A stretch of DNA of 64,000 nt, from contig WBZZ01000897.1 in assembly GCA_019918135.1 (NCBI GenBank), positions 587,501 through 651,500 of the forward strand, read 5' to 3'. The first letter of the stretch is position 1, and the number at the start of each line of letters is the position of its first letter. Made by a program: the position numbers and the translations under genes. This stretch comes from Paulinella micropora (lineage: Eukaryota; Cercozoa; Imbricatea; Euglyphida; Paulinellidae). Positions 45,331 through 57,350 of this stretch are shown here, in pieces. Under the pieces are notes generated by a model. That model searched no databases. It was not told the origin of the DNA and saw nothing but the letters and a program-made list of their open reading frames with translations.

Positions 45331-46905
45331 GAGCTCACCAAATATGCAGAAGACGAAGGCCTTTAAATTCTCAGTAGATCAACCTCCGTAGCCAAGGCAT
45401 CATAACCCATTATGCCTGGTGATCCATGTATTCACCAGGTGTCTAGAAAGTACCGGACACTAACGCAGAGGACGGTCCGTTGATCAATCCGGTCACTTAA
45501 CCTAGACTCAAGGAACTATAAGTCCCATGAATATAGTTTACTGATAATGGATAACCATCCAATCCAATTATGTATTGTACTAGTAGTACAGATACCATGC
45601 CAAGTGTGTACAGTGTCCAAGATGTGTACAGTGACAATATGTTTACACTGTAAAGACAATGTTATGAATATCTGGAACCATTCGATAATAAAGGCAATAT
45701 TGAGTATATAATGATAATACATGAAAGGTATCCGATTAGGTAAAGTGGCAATACTTAAGGATATTAGAGTTCTACGGTGTGACATGCTGTGACATGATGT
45801 GACATGTAATGTTGTATTATATACATCACATGAATATGGTATATTCTGTGGTGTAATGCTCACGTTGGCGGTGAAAAGCCAGACCCAATCTCCAAAGAAG
45901 GTCATTTACTTACCCTCACTTTCTCTGAGATGTAGAGTCAGAAGTGGCTACCCCACTTACCGCGGCATGCACATATCAGTTAGATTATATGCAAGGCTGG
46001 CGTCCGACTGTAAAGTAAGGCCTCTCTGACGAGAAGACGATTAAGAACTACGCTCTCCAAACCTCTCAAAATGAAAAAGGTAAAAGTTGCGCCCATCCCG
46101 GCTGAAACTTGAAGTATGATCATGCATCGGAAAAATTACAAAACATATAATCAAAATATAATAAGTCAGTAAGTCTACTTAGTAGATGCTGATCCTGCAA
46201 TGCAATTTACTGTGAAATTGAATGATTTAGTTATCCCTGATGATTATATGATAGGTATGACATCCATATTTATAAAGTACAGACATAGACATCACATTGT
46301 GACATATAAAATGTGGGATTAAATAGTATAATAAAGTTATGAAGGCAAAAGTACAGAATATATGAAATATAGCAGATGAACATGCCAAATTAATGTAGTA
46401 GCTGTAGATCAACGAGTTCTAACAGAATACACATTAAATTAAGCAAGTTTAATATGAGTGACTTAGCAAAAAATAATTTTGTCAGCATTTCCCCGGCAAG
46501 GGGTACCTTTCGGAAAACTATGTAACAAATTAAGTTTTTACATCCCAGGCCGAAGTATAATGCTGTAAATTATTATTACTTAGTTATACAACTAACAGAT
46601 CTAAGGATCCGCATACTCGATCCGCCTCTGGGTCCGCTTCTCTGGAACTTTGCCTTGGCCTCTGGCTCGTCTCTTGCTCAACTACGTAAACTTCCTATCA
46701 ACGGGGAAAAAGGGGTAGCGCACAGCAAAAACACGCCAAAAGCACAAATATACATGGTGGCAAGTTCTAGCAAGCTACAAGAGTGCTTTTGGAAACAAAA
46801 TCCCTAAGAGCCGAAGACATCTTAGCAACTTTGTGTCCAGAAGCACTAAGTCGGTCGAAGACGCAGCCCACTTCCGATTCGTCCGCTCCAAGTGCGAAAC
46901 ACAAC
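45331..46905. other. Non-coding, repeat-derived stretch
   Basis: About 1.6 kb without a convincing gene. AT-rich in parts, with GTGTACAGTG repeats at 45605-45650. It lies 3' of the Copia pol fragment, so it may contain its 3' untranslated region and LTR, but no LTR pair can be recognised in the window. Confidence 0.4.
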
Positions 46906-47740
46906 CTACAAAGCTGGGGAATGTAACAAATAGCGAGGTTGACCCTCGTAGTATGTAAAACAAAGCAGACATTGAGCGTTGGGACTCATTTCCAGCCCCC
47001 GGTCGAATGACTTTGTCATTTCTGGCTTGTACCCCCTACTAAGGCTATGTCTATCATATTCGTCCGTGAGCGCTATCTTTCTAAGCGCTTCCAAATCCAA
47101 TTTAGGGCAGAATACGTCCAACAACGTGTCTGCTTGATCCTTGGGCAAATACTTAGTCAAAAAATCCCCTAACTGTCCTTTAGTACCAATCTTCCTAAAC
47201 TTAGCTATGTCTTCCTGTTCTAGCTCGTGTAGGTAGTGTTCTTCCAAATGCAAGTGTTTCGTGCGTGGTCCGGCTAACCCGCGTTGCGCGGCTAGTATGG
47301 TCTGGGCGTTATCCTCATGAACATCAAAAGATTTGGGCTCCGGGATGCCTAATTCACTTCGCATGTTGCGAATGGCCATAGCTTCCCTTAGTGCCTCATT
47401 GGCTGCGAAAATTTCCGCGTCGTTCGACGAAATGGCAACTTTCGACTGCCGTTTGGACAGCCAACCCACGGGATCTCCTCCTACTAAGACTACATACCCA
47501 GTACGAGATTTACCCGTCTTTAAACAAACCCTGTGAGCCGCATCGGGCCAAACTGTCATTGGTCGTATCGGTCCTGCCTTCCCTACCGCACTAAGATCCT
47601 TCTTACTGAACCTAAGTACTCTATCGTTCTTCAGATATCGGATTATCTTCCCTAGCTTGGAATAAGTCTTCCCCACATCTATTGTCTGCATTACGCTTGC
47701 AGAATCGAGCGCTTCCTCCATATCCGGCCTAGTCATCTAA
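46906..47740 (-). pseudogene. Ty1/Copia retrotransposon pol fragment (RNase H)
   Basis: 276 codons: TRPDMEEAL start (end of the reverse-transcriptase region), KIIRYLKNDRVLRF, WPDAAHRVCLKTGKSRTGYVVLVGGDPVGWLSKRQSKVAISSNDAEIFAANEALREA, then DNAQTILAAQ, RTKHLHLEEHYLHELEQEDI and LTKYLPKDQ. This is the Copia RNase H domain with an altered tail. The fragment is cut at about 47740, where E3 starts. Confidence 0.88.
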
Positions 47741-47788
47741 CTTTTAAGTCTGCTGTCGTTTCTAATAAAACGACCGCAGACTTAAAAG
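47741..47788. repeat. Foldback at the E3 left junction
   Basis: CTTTTAAGTCTGCTGTCGTTT (47741-47761) is the inverted copy (20 of 21) of 47768-47788, which is native fibre sequence. The junction with the Copia fragment is therefore a short inverted duplication. Confidence 0.8.
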
Positions 47789-50352
47789 AAAGCACTAATT
47801 TATATAATACTGACTGCAGATTTGACACAAGATTTTCTAACAAATCAACAAACTTAGCAGAAGGAACTAATTTACATTATACGACAGCAAGGGCAAATAC
47901 AGATTTTGATGCACGAATAGGTAATAAATCAATAGATGCTTTAAGTGATGTATCAATAACAGGCACGCCATCAGACAATCAGTTGCTTATTTATAGCACG
48001 GGACAATGGAGAAACACAACATCACCTTTTCTGAGATTAGACGGCACTGCCAGTATGACGGGAGTGGTAAATATGGGAAACCAAATTATAACAAATGTTA
48101 ATTTGGTTGATAGTGTGGATGTTTCTGTTCTTGATACTTCGGCGGTTATAATAACAGGAGACCAAACAATAGCAGGAAATAAAAAATTTACATCAACTTT
48201 AGAAGTAAGTGGTTCATCAAATCCTACTTCTTTTGATGGTATCGGCATAGCCTTTGATACACAAATAGGAATGATTGCAGCACAAAAAACAGCAACAGCG
48301 ACTTATTACCCGATACAAATAACTGGTTCGTATGTAGAGTTATATTCAGGTGATACTTTGATTATAACCTCATCAGGTTCAACATTAAGTTTGAATAACA
48401 AAAAATTTACAAATTTAGCAAGTCCTACATTAGCAACGGACGGGGCAAACAAAAGTTATGTTGATACAAAAGACTGGCAAAATGTGAAACTAACAACAAA
48501 CCAGACCATAGCAGGGACGAAGACATTTAGTAATGAAATTAAAGCAAATGCTGGGATAACTACGACCACAATAACGACATCAGGATTAGCAACATTAAAC
48601 TCATTAACATTAGGAACTAATAGAATTAGTAGCACTGATACAACTACCAATCTTTATATAGGATACCAAACAGGTATTAATACATCATGGTTTTACAATT
48701 TTTGTTGGTTATACGGCTGGAAAACTTTCCACGACCGCAGAAGAAAATACTTTCATAGGAGCAGTGGCAGGGGTCAATAATACATTAGGAAACCGCAATA
48801 CAGCAATCGGAGCTTACGCATTAAGTAGTAATACGACAGGAGGTCATAATACAGCAATAGGAATGGATACCGCATCCAGTTCTAGCGGGACCGCTTCATA
48901 TTGTGTATATCTTGGTTATAGTGCGGGATTAAATAATACATCAAGTTATCAACTTTTTATTGATATTTCTGGAACCAGCACACCTCTCATCGGTGGTGAT
49001 TTTAACCAGAGATTTGTTAATATTAATGGAGCACTCACTACAACAGGATTAATGACCGCGAATGCGGGAATATCAACAACAACATTAACAACGAGTGATA
49101 AAATAACAACAGCACTAGGCAAACCGATAATCATAGGCAGAACAACGAAAGGAGTAGGAGCAACTGGTGGCTTAGAATTATATGGAACAGAAGGAAATGC
49201 AAATGGGCCACATATTCAAGCATTTGTTCATACATCAGTTTATCCCACATTCCAATTATTGAATTATAGTCAGGACAATATTGCTTTAAGTTTTGATAGT
49301 TATTGGGAGGGTGGTGGCTGGAAATCAAGTGACCCGGGCTCAAACTTTCAAATATACAAAATGAGTGATAAACTTGCCTTTAACTACAAATCCGGAGTAT
49401 CACTTGGAGGAGTCATAGCATTTAGCGAGGCGATGAACATAAGCAATGCGGGGGCAATAACCGCAAATGCATGCATATCTGTTGTTAATAGTACGGCAGA
49501 TATAAGAGGAGAAGCAAGAAGTGGGTCTCATGCTACACCAGTCGGATTATATGTCACAGCAAATCTTGGTCAAGCCTCTGGCGGTGTTGAATTCAGACAC
49601 AGCAACGGGACACAGGGAGTTGGTTTTGGTTATAATGCAATATATGCTACGGGAAGCAATACCAATCAAGACTTAAATTTTTATCCGAGGGGAAGTGGAG
49701 TTATCTATGCTCAGAGTGCTATAAGTTGTTCTTCAACATTAACTCTTCCAACAACATCCAGCGGTTCTTTAATAATAACACAAAGAACAAGTTCTACTAA
49801 TGACCCACAAATATTTTTGAAATCGGGAGGATATTCAAATTATGGTATAATTGTTTCTACAACTGGTTTGCTTCATGCTTGGACTTTTTCAAACTCTACA
49901 GGCGAGCCTTCTGGTAGTTATAATTATGTTCCGCTTAACGGAGCTTGGACAAACTCATCGGACAGGCGATTAAAATCAGATATTAAAACATTAGAATGTG
50001 GTGAATGCTGTGAGAAATTAATGAAAATAAATTGTTGTTCATATTATTTGAAAACGGACAAAAAGAAAGAAAAAAAGAACCACGGATTTATTGCAGACGA
50101 GGTTAAAAAAATATTTCCTGAATTTGTATCTGAAAGCGGAAAAAAGCAGACGATGGAGTTGGCTTCCTTGAAGGCATAACATATACAGATTTTATACCAA
50201 TATTAGTCAGTGCTTTTCAGCATCTAACGGAAAAGGTAGTTACATATATTAATACAATCAATAATTTAGAAAAAGAAAATAAAACTTTACTTAATATATT
50301 ACAAGACTAAGCAAACCAATTAGCAGAAATCCGAGCAGTCGTTTTCCCTTGA
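47762..50352 (+). pseudogene. Tail-fibre gene, E3 remnant
   Basis: N-terminal about 45 codons missing. Frames at 47983-48780 and 48764-50179 carry LTGDQTIAG repeats and SSDRRLKSDIKTLECGEC, starting the S74 domain. A frameshift at the A run near 50145 and a stop in the final coiled coil (50308-50310) follow. The tip matches E1, not E2, while the shaft is clearly more diverged from E1 than the E2 shaft is. It has an extra GNRNTAIGAYALSSNTTG repeat domain (YadA-head-like) at 48785-48870. Confidence 0.88.
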
Positions 50353-50510
50353 TATTTATCAACTTCACTCTCATTCGCTTCGCTCATTCTCGTTTGTTGA
50401 TAAACATCGAAAAACAATTTATTTTTTCAATAAAGAAAAATCGATGTTTTAGAATAAGTGAGAGTGCGACAGCACGAAACGAGTCGCACTCTCACTTATA
50501 CTAAAATATC
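50350..50510 (+). repeat. Three-hairpin intergenic cassette, copy 2
   Basis: Starts at the fibre TGA and ends before ATG 50511. Stems: TTTATCAAC/GTTGATAAA; AAACATCGA/TCGATGTTT; ATAAGTGAGAGTGCGAC (50454-50470)/GTCGCACTCTCACTTAT (50483-50499), a perfect 17-bp stem. Confidence 0.85.
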
Positions 50511-50861
50511 ATGCCCAACAATAATACAACTAGACTTCACAGACCCCCGCCTATTATGGATATGGATGGCGAACTAACTCCCGAATTAAAGTCTCGTGTT
50601 CTTGAAGTAGAACTAAAGAGAGAAAGAAAAGCAGAGCACGCATTGGAAGATAACTGGAATTGTTGTTGTATAAAAAGCAGACCGACCGACAGCCGACTTA
50701 TTAAGTATCTGTTTCAAATGGGTATCATTATTGCCATTATAACCCTTTGTATCGTGAGGCTATCTGAAAAGAACTTACCTTGTGAGGTTGCTAACACTTA
50801 TGTCGGAATTTTAACACTATTGATTGGAATATGCCTTCCATCACCTTCAAGTAAGAAATGA
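50511..50861 (+). CDS. Conserved single-pass membrane protein, E3 copy
   Basis: 116 aa, intact: MPNNNTTRLHRPPP, MDGELTPELK, NWNCCC, MGIIIAIITLCIV. Confirms the E1 start at 5954. Confidence 0.85.
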   Translation: MPNNNTTRLHRPPPIMDMDGELTPELKSRVLEVELKRERKAEHALEDNWNCCCIKSRPTDSRLIKYLFQMGIIIAIITLCIVRLSEKNLPCEVANTYVGILTLLIGICLPSPSSKK

Positions 50862-51111
50862 ACATTCATATAGTGCTGTTTTATACCAAGAAGCATCATT
50901 TGAGCAAATTAAAGGAATGGCTTCATCAAAACTCACACACCAATCACTCATCGGCTTATACACACATTTAAATTTGGATTCAATACCTTTTTGAATACAG
51001 ACAATAAAGACAACTTTCATTCTTTTTTTCGCTAACCCGTGAATAAACGTCGCAGGCGGTCCTCGAAAATATTTTTGTTATTAAAAAGTTTATCATCAGT
51101 AATATAATCAT
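50847..51111 (-). pseudogene. Cysteine-rich protein, E3 remnant
   Basis: MIILLMINFLITKIFSRTACDVYSRVSEKKNESCLYC reads well, then the frame stops near 50980. The remaining KCVYK..SDW..ASWYKTALYECSF homology is in another frame to 50847. Start codon overlaps that of the 120-aa gene (shared CATG). Confidence 0.7.
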
Positions 51112-51460
51112 GGCTACTGAATATAAATACCGAAAGATTATTTTTCTGAGCAATGATTTTGTGGGAAGCAAAACATTTAATAAAAATATTCAAATGTCAT
51201 TCACACCAACCAAAATGAATTTTAAGTTTATTCATTATACGAACGACCAGACGGAAACCAAAACCAGAATTCTTTATATGGACAGAATTGGAATTATTGG
51301 CACATTTGCAGATAGTAATATAGCAAACATTTCAAACCTCAGTTATAATTTGGGTGTAGTGGGTTGGTCTGACGGACAATATACATTTAAAGTCCTTGAA
51401 ACTGATAGCGGAAATATTGACACCCGCTAAATTGATGTGTGTTTGGAATTCTTAGGGTAG
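51110..51460 (+). pseudogene. Conserved 120-aa protein, E3 copy (3' deletion)
   Basis: Matches E1 to SGNIDT, then a short deletion shifts the frame to a stop at 51430. The remaining CLEFLG codons lie out of frame to 51460. Followed by two perfect hairpins, GGGTAGGT-GAA-ACCTACCC and TTGCGGAT-TT-ATCCGCAA (51455-51498). Confidence 0.78.
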
Positions 51461-51523
51461 GTGAAACCTACCCAGATTGTTGCGGATTTATCCGCAACGA
51501 ATTTCTTGCTTAGAGTATAAAAG

Positions 51524-52352
51524 ATGGAGAAGTTGAATAACGTGAAGGTGAAACCAGTGAAGCAGGAAGGCGAAGGAAACAAAAAAGCAAAAGGTTATAA
51601 ATTATGCAATGAGCCGTATGCCAATATATTTCTGCTCGCCCGTAAGAAGAGCGGGAAAACGACAGCACTCTTTGAAATACTGAAAAGGACTACAGACAGA
51701 AAGACCCGTATTGTCATTATCGCTTCAACAATACACAAGGATTACATTTATAAAGCAATGGTAAAGCACTTTAAGAACAGGGGAAACCCTATGGCAATAT
51801 ATACATTTAAAATCAGATGGTGTAAATGTCATTGATTATGAGTTAGACAAACTGAACAGACAGGACGAGCAACACGAAGGAGAAGTAAAACAGGACAAAG
51901 AGGAAATAGAGAAACCACAATTTCTTTATTTCGGAAAGGAAAAGAAAAAGGAAGAAGGAGGTGAGAAGAAAGAGAGACCGAGCAAGTATATTTCGCCAGA
52001 GGTTGTTTTTGTTTTGGACGATTTAGGAAGTGGATTAAGAGACAAGTCCGTAAGTGATTTGTTAAAAAAGATCAGACACTATAAGAGTAAGGTGATTATG
52101 TCAAGTCAGTATTTGAACGACCTACGTCCAGAAGCCATTAAGCAGTTAGATTATTATTAATCTTTCCTGGCCAGTCTCAGGACAAAATGGAACTCGTGTA
52201 TAAACTTTGATTACTTTCTGGAAAAATATCACGAGGCTACAAAGGAACGATTTAACTTTTTATATGTTTCGAGTGTTGACGAGTTAAGAAAAAATTTTGC
52301 CTATCGCATGCGAAAGGAAATTGTGCCGCAAGGTGACAAATTTTCGTCTTAA
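51524..52352 (+). pseudogene. A32-like packaging ATPase, E3 remnant
   Basis: MEKLNNVKVKPVKQ, SGKTT P-loop, then frameshift at 51815. Walker B VFVLDDLGSGL and VIMSSQYL lie in a later frame. A second break lies near 52155, and codons are deleted near 52205. The insertion-free reference for the E1 palindrome at 8354. TATAAAAG just upstream. Confidence 0.88.
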
Positions 52353-52390
52353 ATAAAAAATTTTGTAAATAATTATTTTTTACATATTAT

Positions 52391-52765
52391 ATGGTAGTAA
52401 AAACAACTCGTGTTGAAGTCATTCCAACAATCGGCAAACGAACAATTAACTCAAGCACAATAGCAGGAGGTAAAAAGAAGACTGGTCGTAAGAAGAAGCA
52501 GGGTGGCAAAGGACAGGCTGGTGGAAAGGTTAACTGGGCTAAGGTCGGGAAAACCGCGTTGGCAGTTAATAAATTCCTTCGTGATAACAAAGTAATCTCT
52601 AGGACTGCGGGAGCCTTAAGCAGTATTGGAGTGCCTTATGCAGGGTCTGTCCAAGCCACCGCTTCAAAACTCGGATATGGCAAGAAAAAGCAGAGAGGAT
52701 GCGGAGCACTTAAGTTAATGATATTTTGTTTGAAATTATGTGGAAATATTTTTTTGTTAATATAA
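52391..52765 (+). CDS. Small basic core-like virion protein, E3 copy
   Basis: 124 aa. Close to E1 through GGCGALK; the E1 stop is altered here and the frame runs on about 16 codons (MIFCLKLCGN...). Confidence 0.65.
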   Translation: MVVKTTRVEVIPTIGKRTINSSTIAGGKKKTGRKKKQGGKGQAGGKVNWAKVGKTALAVNKFLRDNKVISRTAGALSSIGVPYAGSVQATASKLGYGKKKQRGCGALKLMIFCLKLCGNIFLLI

Positions 52766-52766
52766 A

Positions 52767-53836
52767 ATGGTCGTCAAGAAAGCGAAGAAACAGAAATTAA
52801 GACCACCGCGGGTTTCTAGAAATAAAAGCGGAAACCCTATATTATCCAGAAGGGTAAAAAATATTATCTTAATTTCGGTAAGAAAACAGATGATATGAGC
52901 ACATTACAAATAGTTAAACTTTTTATGAAATACTTAAGCAGACCAAAAGCAAAGAAAAAGGCAAAAAAGGAAGACTTAAGAAAAGTCCAAAGCCTGTCTG
53001 AGATTGAACAAAATACAAGAACAGCAAATCAAGACCACTTAGACAAACTTAAAAAGGAGAAATACGAAAAGATTGATGAGATAGACCAAAAAGAGAAAAA
53101 AGCACAGGCTGATGCTGAAGAGGAAAAGAAAAGGCTAGAAAGAAAATTCAAGCCGATGCTAAAGAACTAAAAGAAATAATGGATAGGGAACATAAAAAAA
53201 CAACTGGCAGAGATTAAGGAAAGACAGGAAGAAAAGGATAGGGAACAGAAGAAGGAACAGCGACTTATTCAGGAACTAAATGCTGAACGACTACATAGAC
53301 AGGGGTTATTGACGGCACAAGTTGCACCGCCGATTATAGCGAGGAACCGAATCCCCCTTCAACGATAAATAAACCTAAGAAAGCCACAACAACATCTTCC
53401 CCAAAAATAACTGATATAGCTGACAAAGTAAATAAACAAGAAAAAGATTTGGAAGAAGAAAAGAGACGAAGAATTATTGATGAAATGTTCTCTGAGAAAA
53501 TCAGATTAAATCGCCGTAATACTAAAAAAAAAGAAAAATCATATAATAATAAACCACCTTCAAAAAGCAGGCATTAATATCCCTATCATAAAAAACAAAG
53601 ATTCAAACGACTACGCCACTAGTTTAAAGAGATGGTTATACACACAAAAAATTACTGAAAACATATTATCGGTAAAAGATGGATGGGATAAACTAGATCA
53701 ATTTACAACAAAAATGATTGCTAAAAATAAAAGCAAAAAGAATGAAGAAAAAAAAACTCCTGTAAATAGCACTCTATCGCCAATAGACCCACCACGTTTT
53801 GAAACTTCTACAGATGCTAAACAACTTATATTTTAA
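52767..53836 (+). pseudogene. Coiled-coil virion-associated protein, E3 remnant
   Basis: ATG 52767 (MVVKKAKKQKLRPPRV). Frameshifts near 52830, 53145 and later split it. The C-terminal KITENILSVKDGWDKLDQF part shows where the truncated E1 protein should continue. Stop directly abuts the protease ATG (TTTTAAATGACA). Confidence 0.78.
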
Positions 53837-54481
53837 ATGACAAATCCACAACCAGCGGAGACACAACCGACAGATGTAGCACCACCCCCGAGCACAAGTT
53901 TTGCGGAGCCACAGCCAGAGGTGCCACAGCCAGAGGAGCCACAGCCAGAGCAACCACAGACAGACGAGCAACAGCAGGACGAGGGTCGTGGACTAATGAC
54001 TAATGAAATAGATGACATAATGAAAAAATATGGATGGTATCTCGGAGCGATAGCGAGCGATGAAATCAACAAGTTGAAGCCAGGAAGCAGAAAGCGATAC
54101 GGATTTATTATGAATTTGGACAATCATAATCAAAAAGGGTCTCATTGGATCGCTGTGTGGATAAGTCTAGAGAAAGACAGGAGTGCTGAAGTGTATGACC
54201 CATTAGCACTTTATGAACCTACTGAAGACTTTCAACAACAAATGAAACGGCTAATTGACCGAAGTAATCCAGATAGTTATTTATTAATGAAGGTTAATCA
54301 AGTAAAACAACAATCTGATACGAGCGATACCTGCGGATGGCACTCGATGAGATTTTTAATGGAAAGAGCGAAAGGTATTAAATTCAAATTTGCCAGTGGT
54401 TTCACAGACCTAAAAGAAGAAGAAGCGGAAAAATTAAAAGCACAGAATGGTATGGTCATTTTGATACACATATACAAATGA
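53837..54481 (+). CDS. Adenain/Ulp1-like cysteine protease, E3 copy
   Basis: 214 aa. A Pro/Gln/Glu linker (PQPEVPQPEEPQPEQPQ), then HWIAVW, EVYDPLALY, QQSDTSDTCGWHSMRF. The last residues differ from E1 because of a one-base loss near 54450 that changes only the tail. Catalytic residues intact. Confidence 0.88.
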   Translation: MTNPQPAETQPTDVAPPPSTSFAEPQPEVPQPEEPQPEQPQTDEQQQDEGRGLMTNEIDDIMKKYGWYLGAIASDEINKLKPGSRKRYGFIMNLDNHNQKGSHWIAVWISLEKDRSAEVYDPLALYEPTEDFQQQMKRLIDRSNPDSYLLMKVNQVKQQSDTSDTCGWHSMRFLMERAKGIKFKFASGFTDLKEEEAEKLKAQNGMVILIHIYK

Positions 54482-54685
54482 TATTTATCAACTTCACTCT
54501 CATTCGCTTCGCTCATTCTCGTTTGTTTGGAGGGGGTTTCATCCCCTACCATACCCCCGCGGGTTTGGAAAGGGGCATAGCCCCTTCCATAAACATCGAA
54601 AACCGATTTATTTTTTTCAATAAAGAAAAAACGATGTTTTAGAATAAGAGAGAGTGCGGAGCACGAAACGCAATTCTGAAATATC
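54479..54685 (+). repeat. Three-hairpin intergenic cassette, copy 3, with nested hairpin insertion
   Basis: Starts at the protease TGA and ends before the penton ATG. Stem 1 is interrupted by a GC-rich double hairpin (about 54528-54589): GGAGGGGGTTTCATCCCCTACC, then GGAAAGGGGC-AT-AGCCCCTTCC. Stem 2 AAACATCG/CGATGTTT and stem 3 TTTTAGAAT/ATTCTGAAA remain. Confidence 0.82.
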
Positions 54686-55482
54686 ATGGATTACAAGGGA
54701 GGAAGAAGCTCAGGCATCTATTACATAAATAGTAAAAATAGGATAACAGGCACGGACAGCGACTTTACACACGAAGTCAATATGAAGGGGCATGACAATC
54801 CCACACATTGTAAAATTCTTCATATTTATGTTCCGAAGTCGTATTACTCTGTGGCTTCACCATATAATACTTTTACATTATCCGAAGACGGGTATGAGGC
54901 TTTAATTACGATACCTGAGGGCAACTACACAATGAACTTGCGGAGGTGCCAACCGCAGACAGCCCCAACCATTACACATACAGAATAACGAGCAACAACA
55001 CAAACACAGACCCTGAAGATAGAAAATTAACTTTCAGTGTATCGGGTAATGTCGGTATTCAACCGCGGTTTATATTTGATGGTGATACCCGTATTCACGA
55101 GGTTATGGGATTTGATAGAAATTCAACATATTTCTTTGCAAATAATTTTATTAAATCGCCAAATCTAATTATTCTAACTGGTGAAAAGACTTTGTATTTT
55201 CAATCGGACTTAGTGGGGGAAGGAGACAATCTTGTGCTACAAGAAATATATACCGCGAATAAAATCCCGTTCGGCTCCGTCATTTGTGACGGCTCTGGTA
55301 GTGAATACGAAAAAACATTGTCCGCTAATTCAAACAATGTATTCAGGTTTTACTTGACAGACGAAAAGGACCAAGCAATAAATCTTAATGGGTTAGGTAT
55401 CGTTATGACATTACTGGTTTATCGTGAAACTAATTATTTTACTTTATTTAATTCATTCTTCAATTTGTTAAAGGCGAGGTAG
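54686..55482 (+). pseudogene. Minor capsid (penton-type) protein, E3 copy (16-bp deletion)
   Basis: The SGIYYINSKNRITGTDSDF start and IYVPKSYYSV are in one frame to 54988. A deletion of about 16 bp near 54932 shifts the frame, and the rest (EVMGFDRNSTYFF, VMTLLVYRETNYF) runs to 55482. Confidence 0.85.
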
Positions 55483-55547
55483 ATTAATTAATTTAAAAAT
55501 TATTTATTTTTCTATAAATATATTCTGGTGAATTAGTTCATTTCACA

Positions 55548-55830
55548 CCAAACGATACCCCTCCCATACCCGGGTACGATACCCCTGGGGTATCATAAAC
55601 CGATACCCCTAGTCCATATACCCCTGTCCCATACCCCGTGGTATGATACTCCTGTCCCATACCCCTGTTCCATACATCGGGGGGGGGGGGGGTATGGGGG
55701 GGCGGGGGAGGGTATCATAGCCCAGGGATACGGGGGAAGGGTATCATAACCCAGGGATATGGGAGGGGAGGGTATGGGCGTATCATACCCCAGGGGTATC
55801 ATACCCGGGTATGGGAGGGGTATCGTTTGG
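55548..55830. repeat. 283-bp foldback element upstream of E3 capsid gene
   Basis: The arms CCAAACGATACCCCTCCCAT... and ...ATGGGAGGGGTATCGTTTGG are complementary for at least 45 bp. The interior is made of ATACCCC/GGGGTAT units, including a G tract. The equivalent E1 spacer has no such insert. Contains no ORF of its own. Confidence 0.85.
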
Positions 55831-55865
55831 CTGTGTTTACACTACTTCAAAAACAAAAACAAAAA

Positions 55866-57350
55866 ATGCCTGTCCAATACGGAGGAGAACTAGTCCATCA
55901 GACTAAGGAACTGCTCACTGGTAAGTATGAATTAACCAAACTTATAACTCGTGAAGGCTCGCAACCTGTCGCACTTACTACTGCTGGTGGTATGGAAAAC
56001 ACCTTTGGTATTCCTACTCGTCCTTTGAACCTTGCGAGGAGTGTGTTGCGATTTACTTACACTCCGTCTGCTCCAGGTGCTGGTGGTCGCTACAATCGTA
56101 TCTATATGGATTGTCTGTCTATGATTAAAACTATTGAATTGCGAAGCCGAAGCGGGCAGTATTTGTGTAATCTTCAACACGTTGGCAATTACACTAAGAT
56201 GGTTTGGAAACCTGAAATTAAATATGAAAAATTTATAGCACTTGAAAATCATGGTGCTGGTGTGGGTAGCGGTGCTATGCTTCAAAAGTGTAATGCTGGA
56301 AAAGTTGAAATTGGAACTAGAGCAAATAGAGCAACAATTACTGCTGCAGCAGATTTGGCTTGTCTTATTACTGCAGTTCAAACATACTACAAAGTGCCTC
56401 TTGTTAATGCCCGCCGTCATGATGATACCGCTCTCGCCGATAGCACTGCGGGGGATTATAGTCTTGTTAATGTTCCTTTTGAGGTGGCTAAGTATTTTGA
56501 AGGTGGAACTGCCAATGGAGCCACCCCTGTTATTAATCTTAAGTTTCCTTTGGGTATGCTGTTTGCAACTATTTTTGAACTGGATAAGACTATTGGATTT
56601 AATGTAATTTTCGATATGCGGATTGTGTGGGCTGAAACCAACCGCACTTCATTCTATGGCACTGATGCAAGTTCTATTTCCACTAGTGCTGCCGCTACGA
56701 CCGCTGGTGCTATCGTATCTAACCTAAATCTGTTCCTTGCTGTTGAGACTGACCCGAATGTCATCCTCGGTGTCCAGCAAAAGATTGCGGGTGAAGGCTT
56801 TCCATTTAATATTGAGTATCCTATCGCTTGGAAGCAAAGTCTTCAAACAAACCAACAGAACTATATTATTAAGATGAACCGCTCGCAGGGTGAAAGAATT
56901 CGTCGTATTTATACTTCTGCCTTTCACTTCACTGAGAGTGCTAATACTTCTTTTGATAATTACAACAGGGCGGATGCTAAAATTATTTCTTATTATACAA
57001 CACTCGATGGGACCCGCCTTCAACAATTTGACATTGACACTTCTGAGAATGAAGACTATATGATTTTGAAGGATAAGTTGAAGGGAATTGCTATCCTAAA
57101 CAGCGATGTCTATCATTACAACTGGTTCCACGTAGATACTTGGGACAATAACCGCCTGCTGTGCGATAAGGACACAGACGGCTAGTATGAGGTGAGCGGT
57201 TTGAGCCTAGACACTGAGAGGCGATATGAATTCGTTTCAACTACAAGTAATAATGCGAGTGGTGTTGGCATAACTAATCTTAACCATTACACATTCGCCA
57301 TTCTTCAACGTAGTGTGCTTGTTAAGGGAGTTGAAATTTTGATGAGTTGA
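55866..57350 (+). pseudogene. Major capsid protein, E3 copy (in-frame TAG)
   Basis: ATG 55866. Very close to E1 (YGGELVHQTKELLTGKYEL). One extra triplet TAG at 57183-57185 stops the frame; the rest continues in frame (YEVSGLSLDTERRYEF) to 57350. Otherwise intact, so it is either an early lesion or a readthrough stop. Confidence 0.88.
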
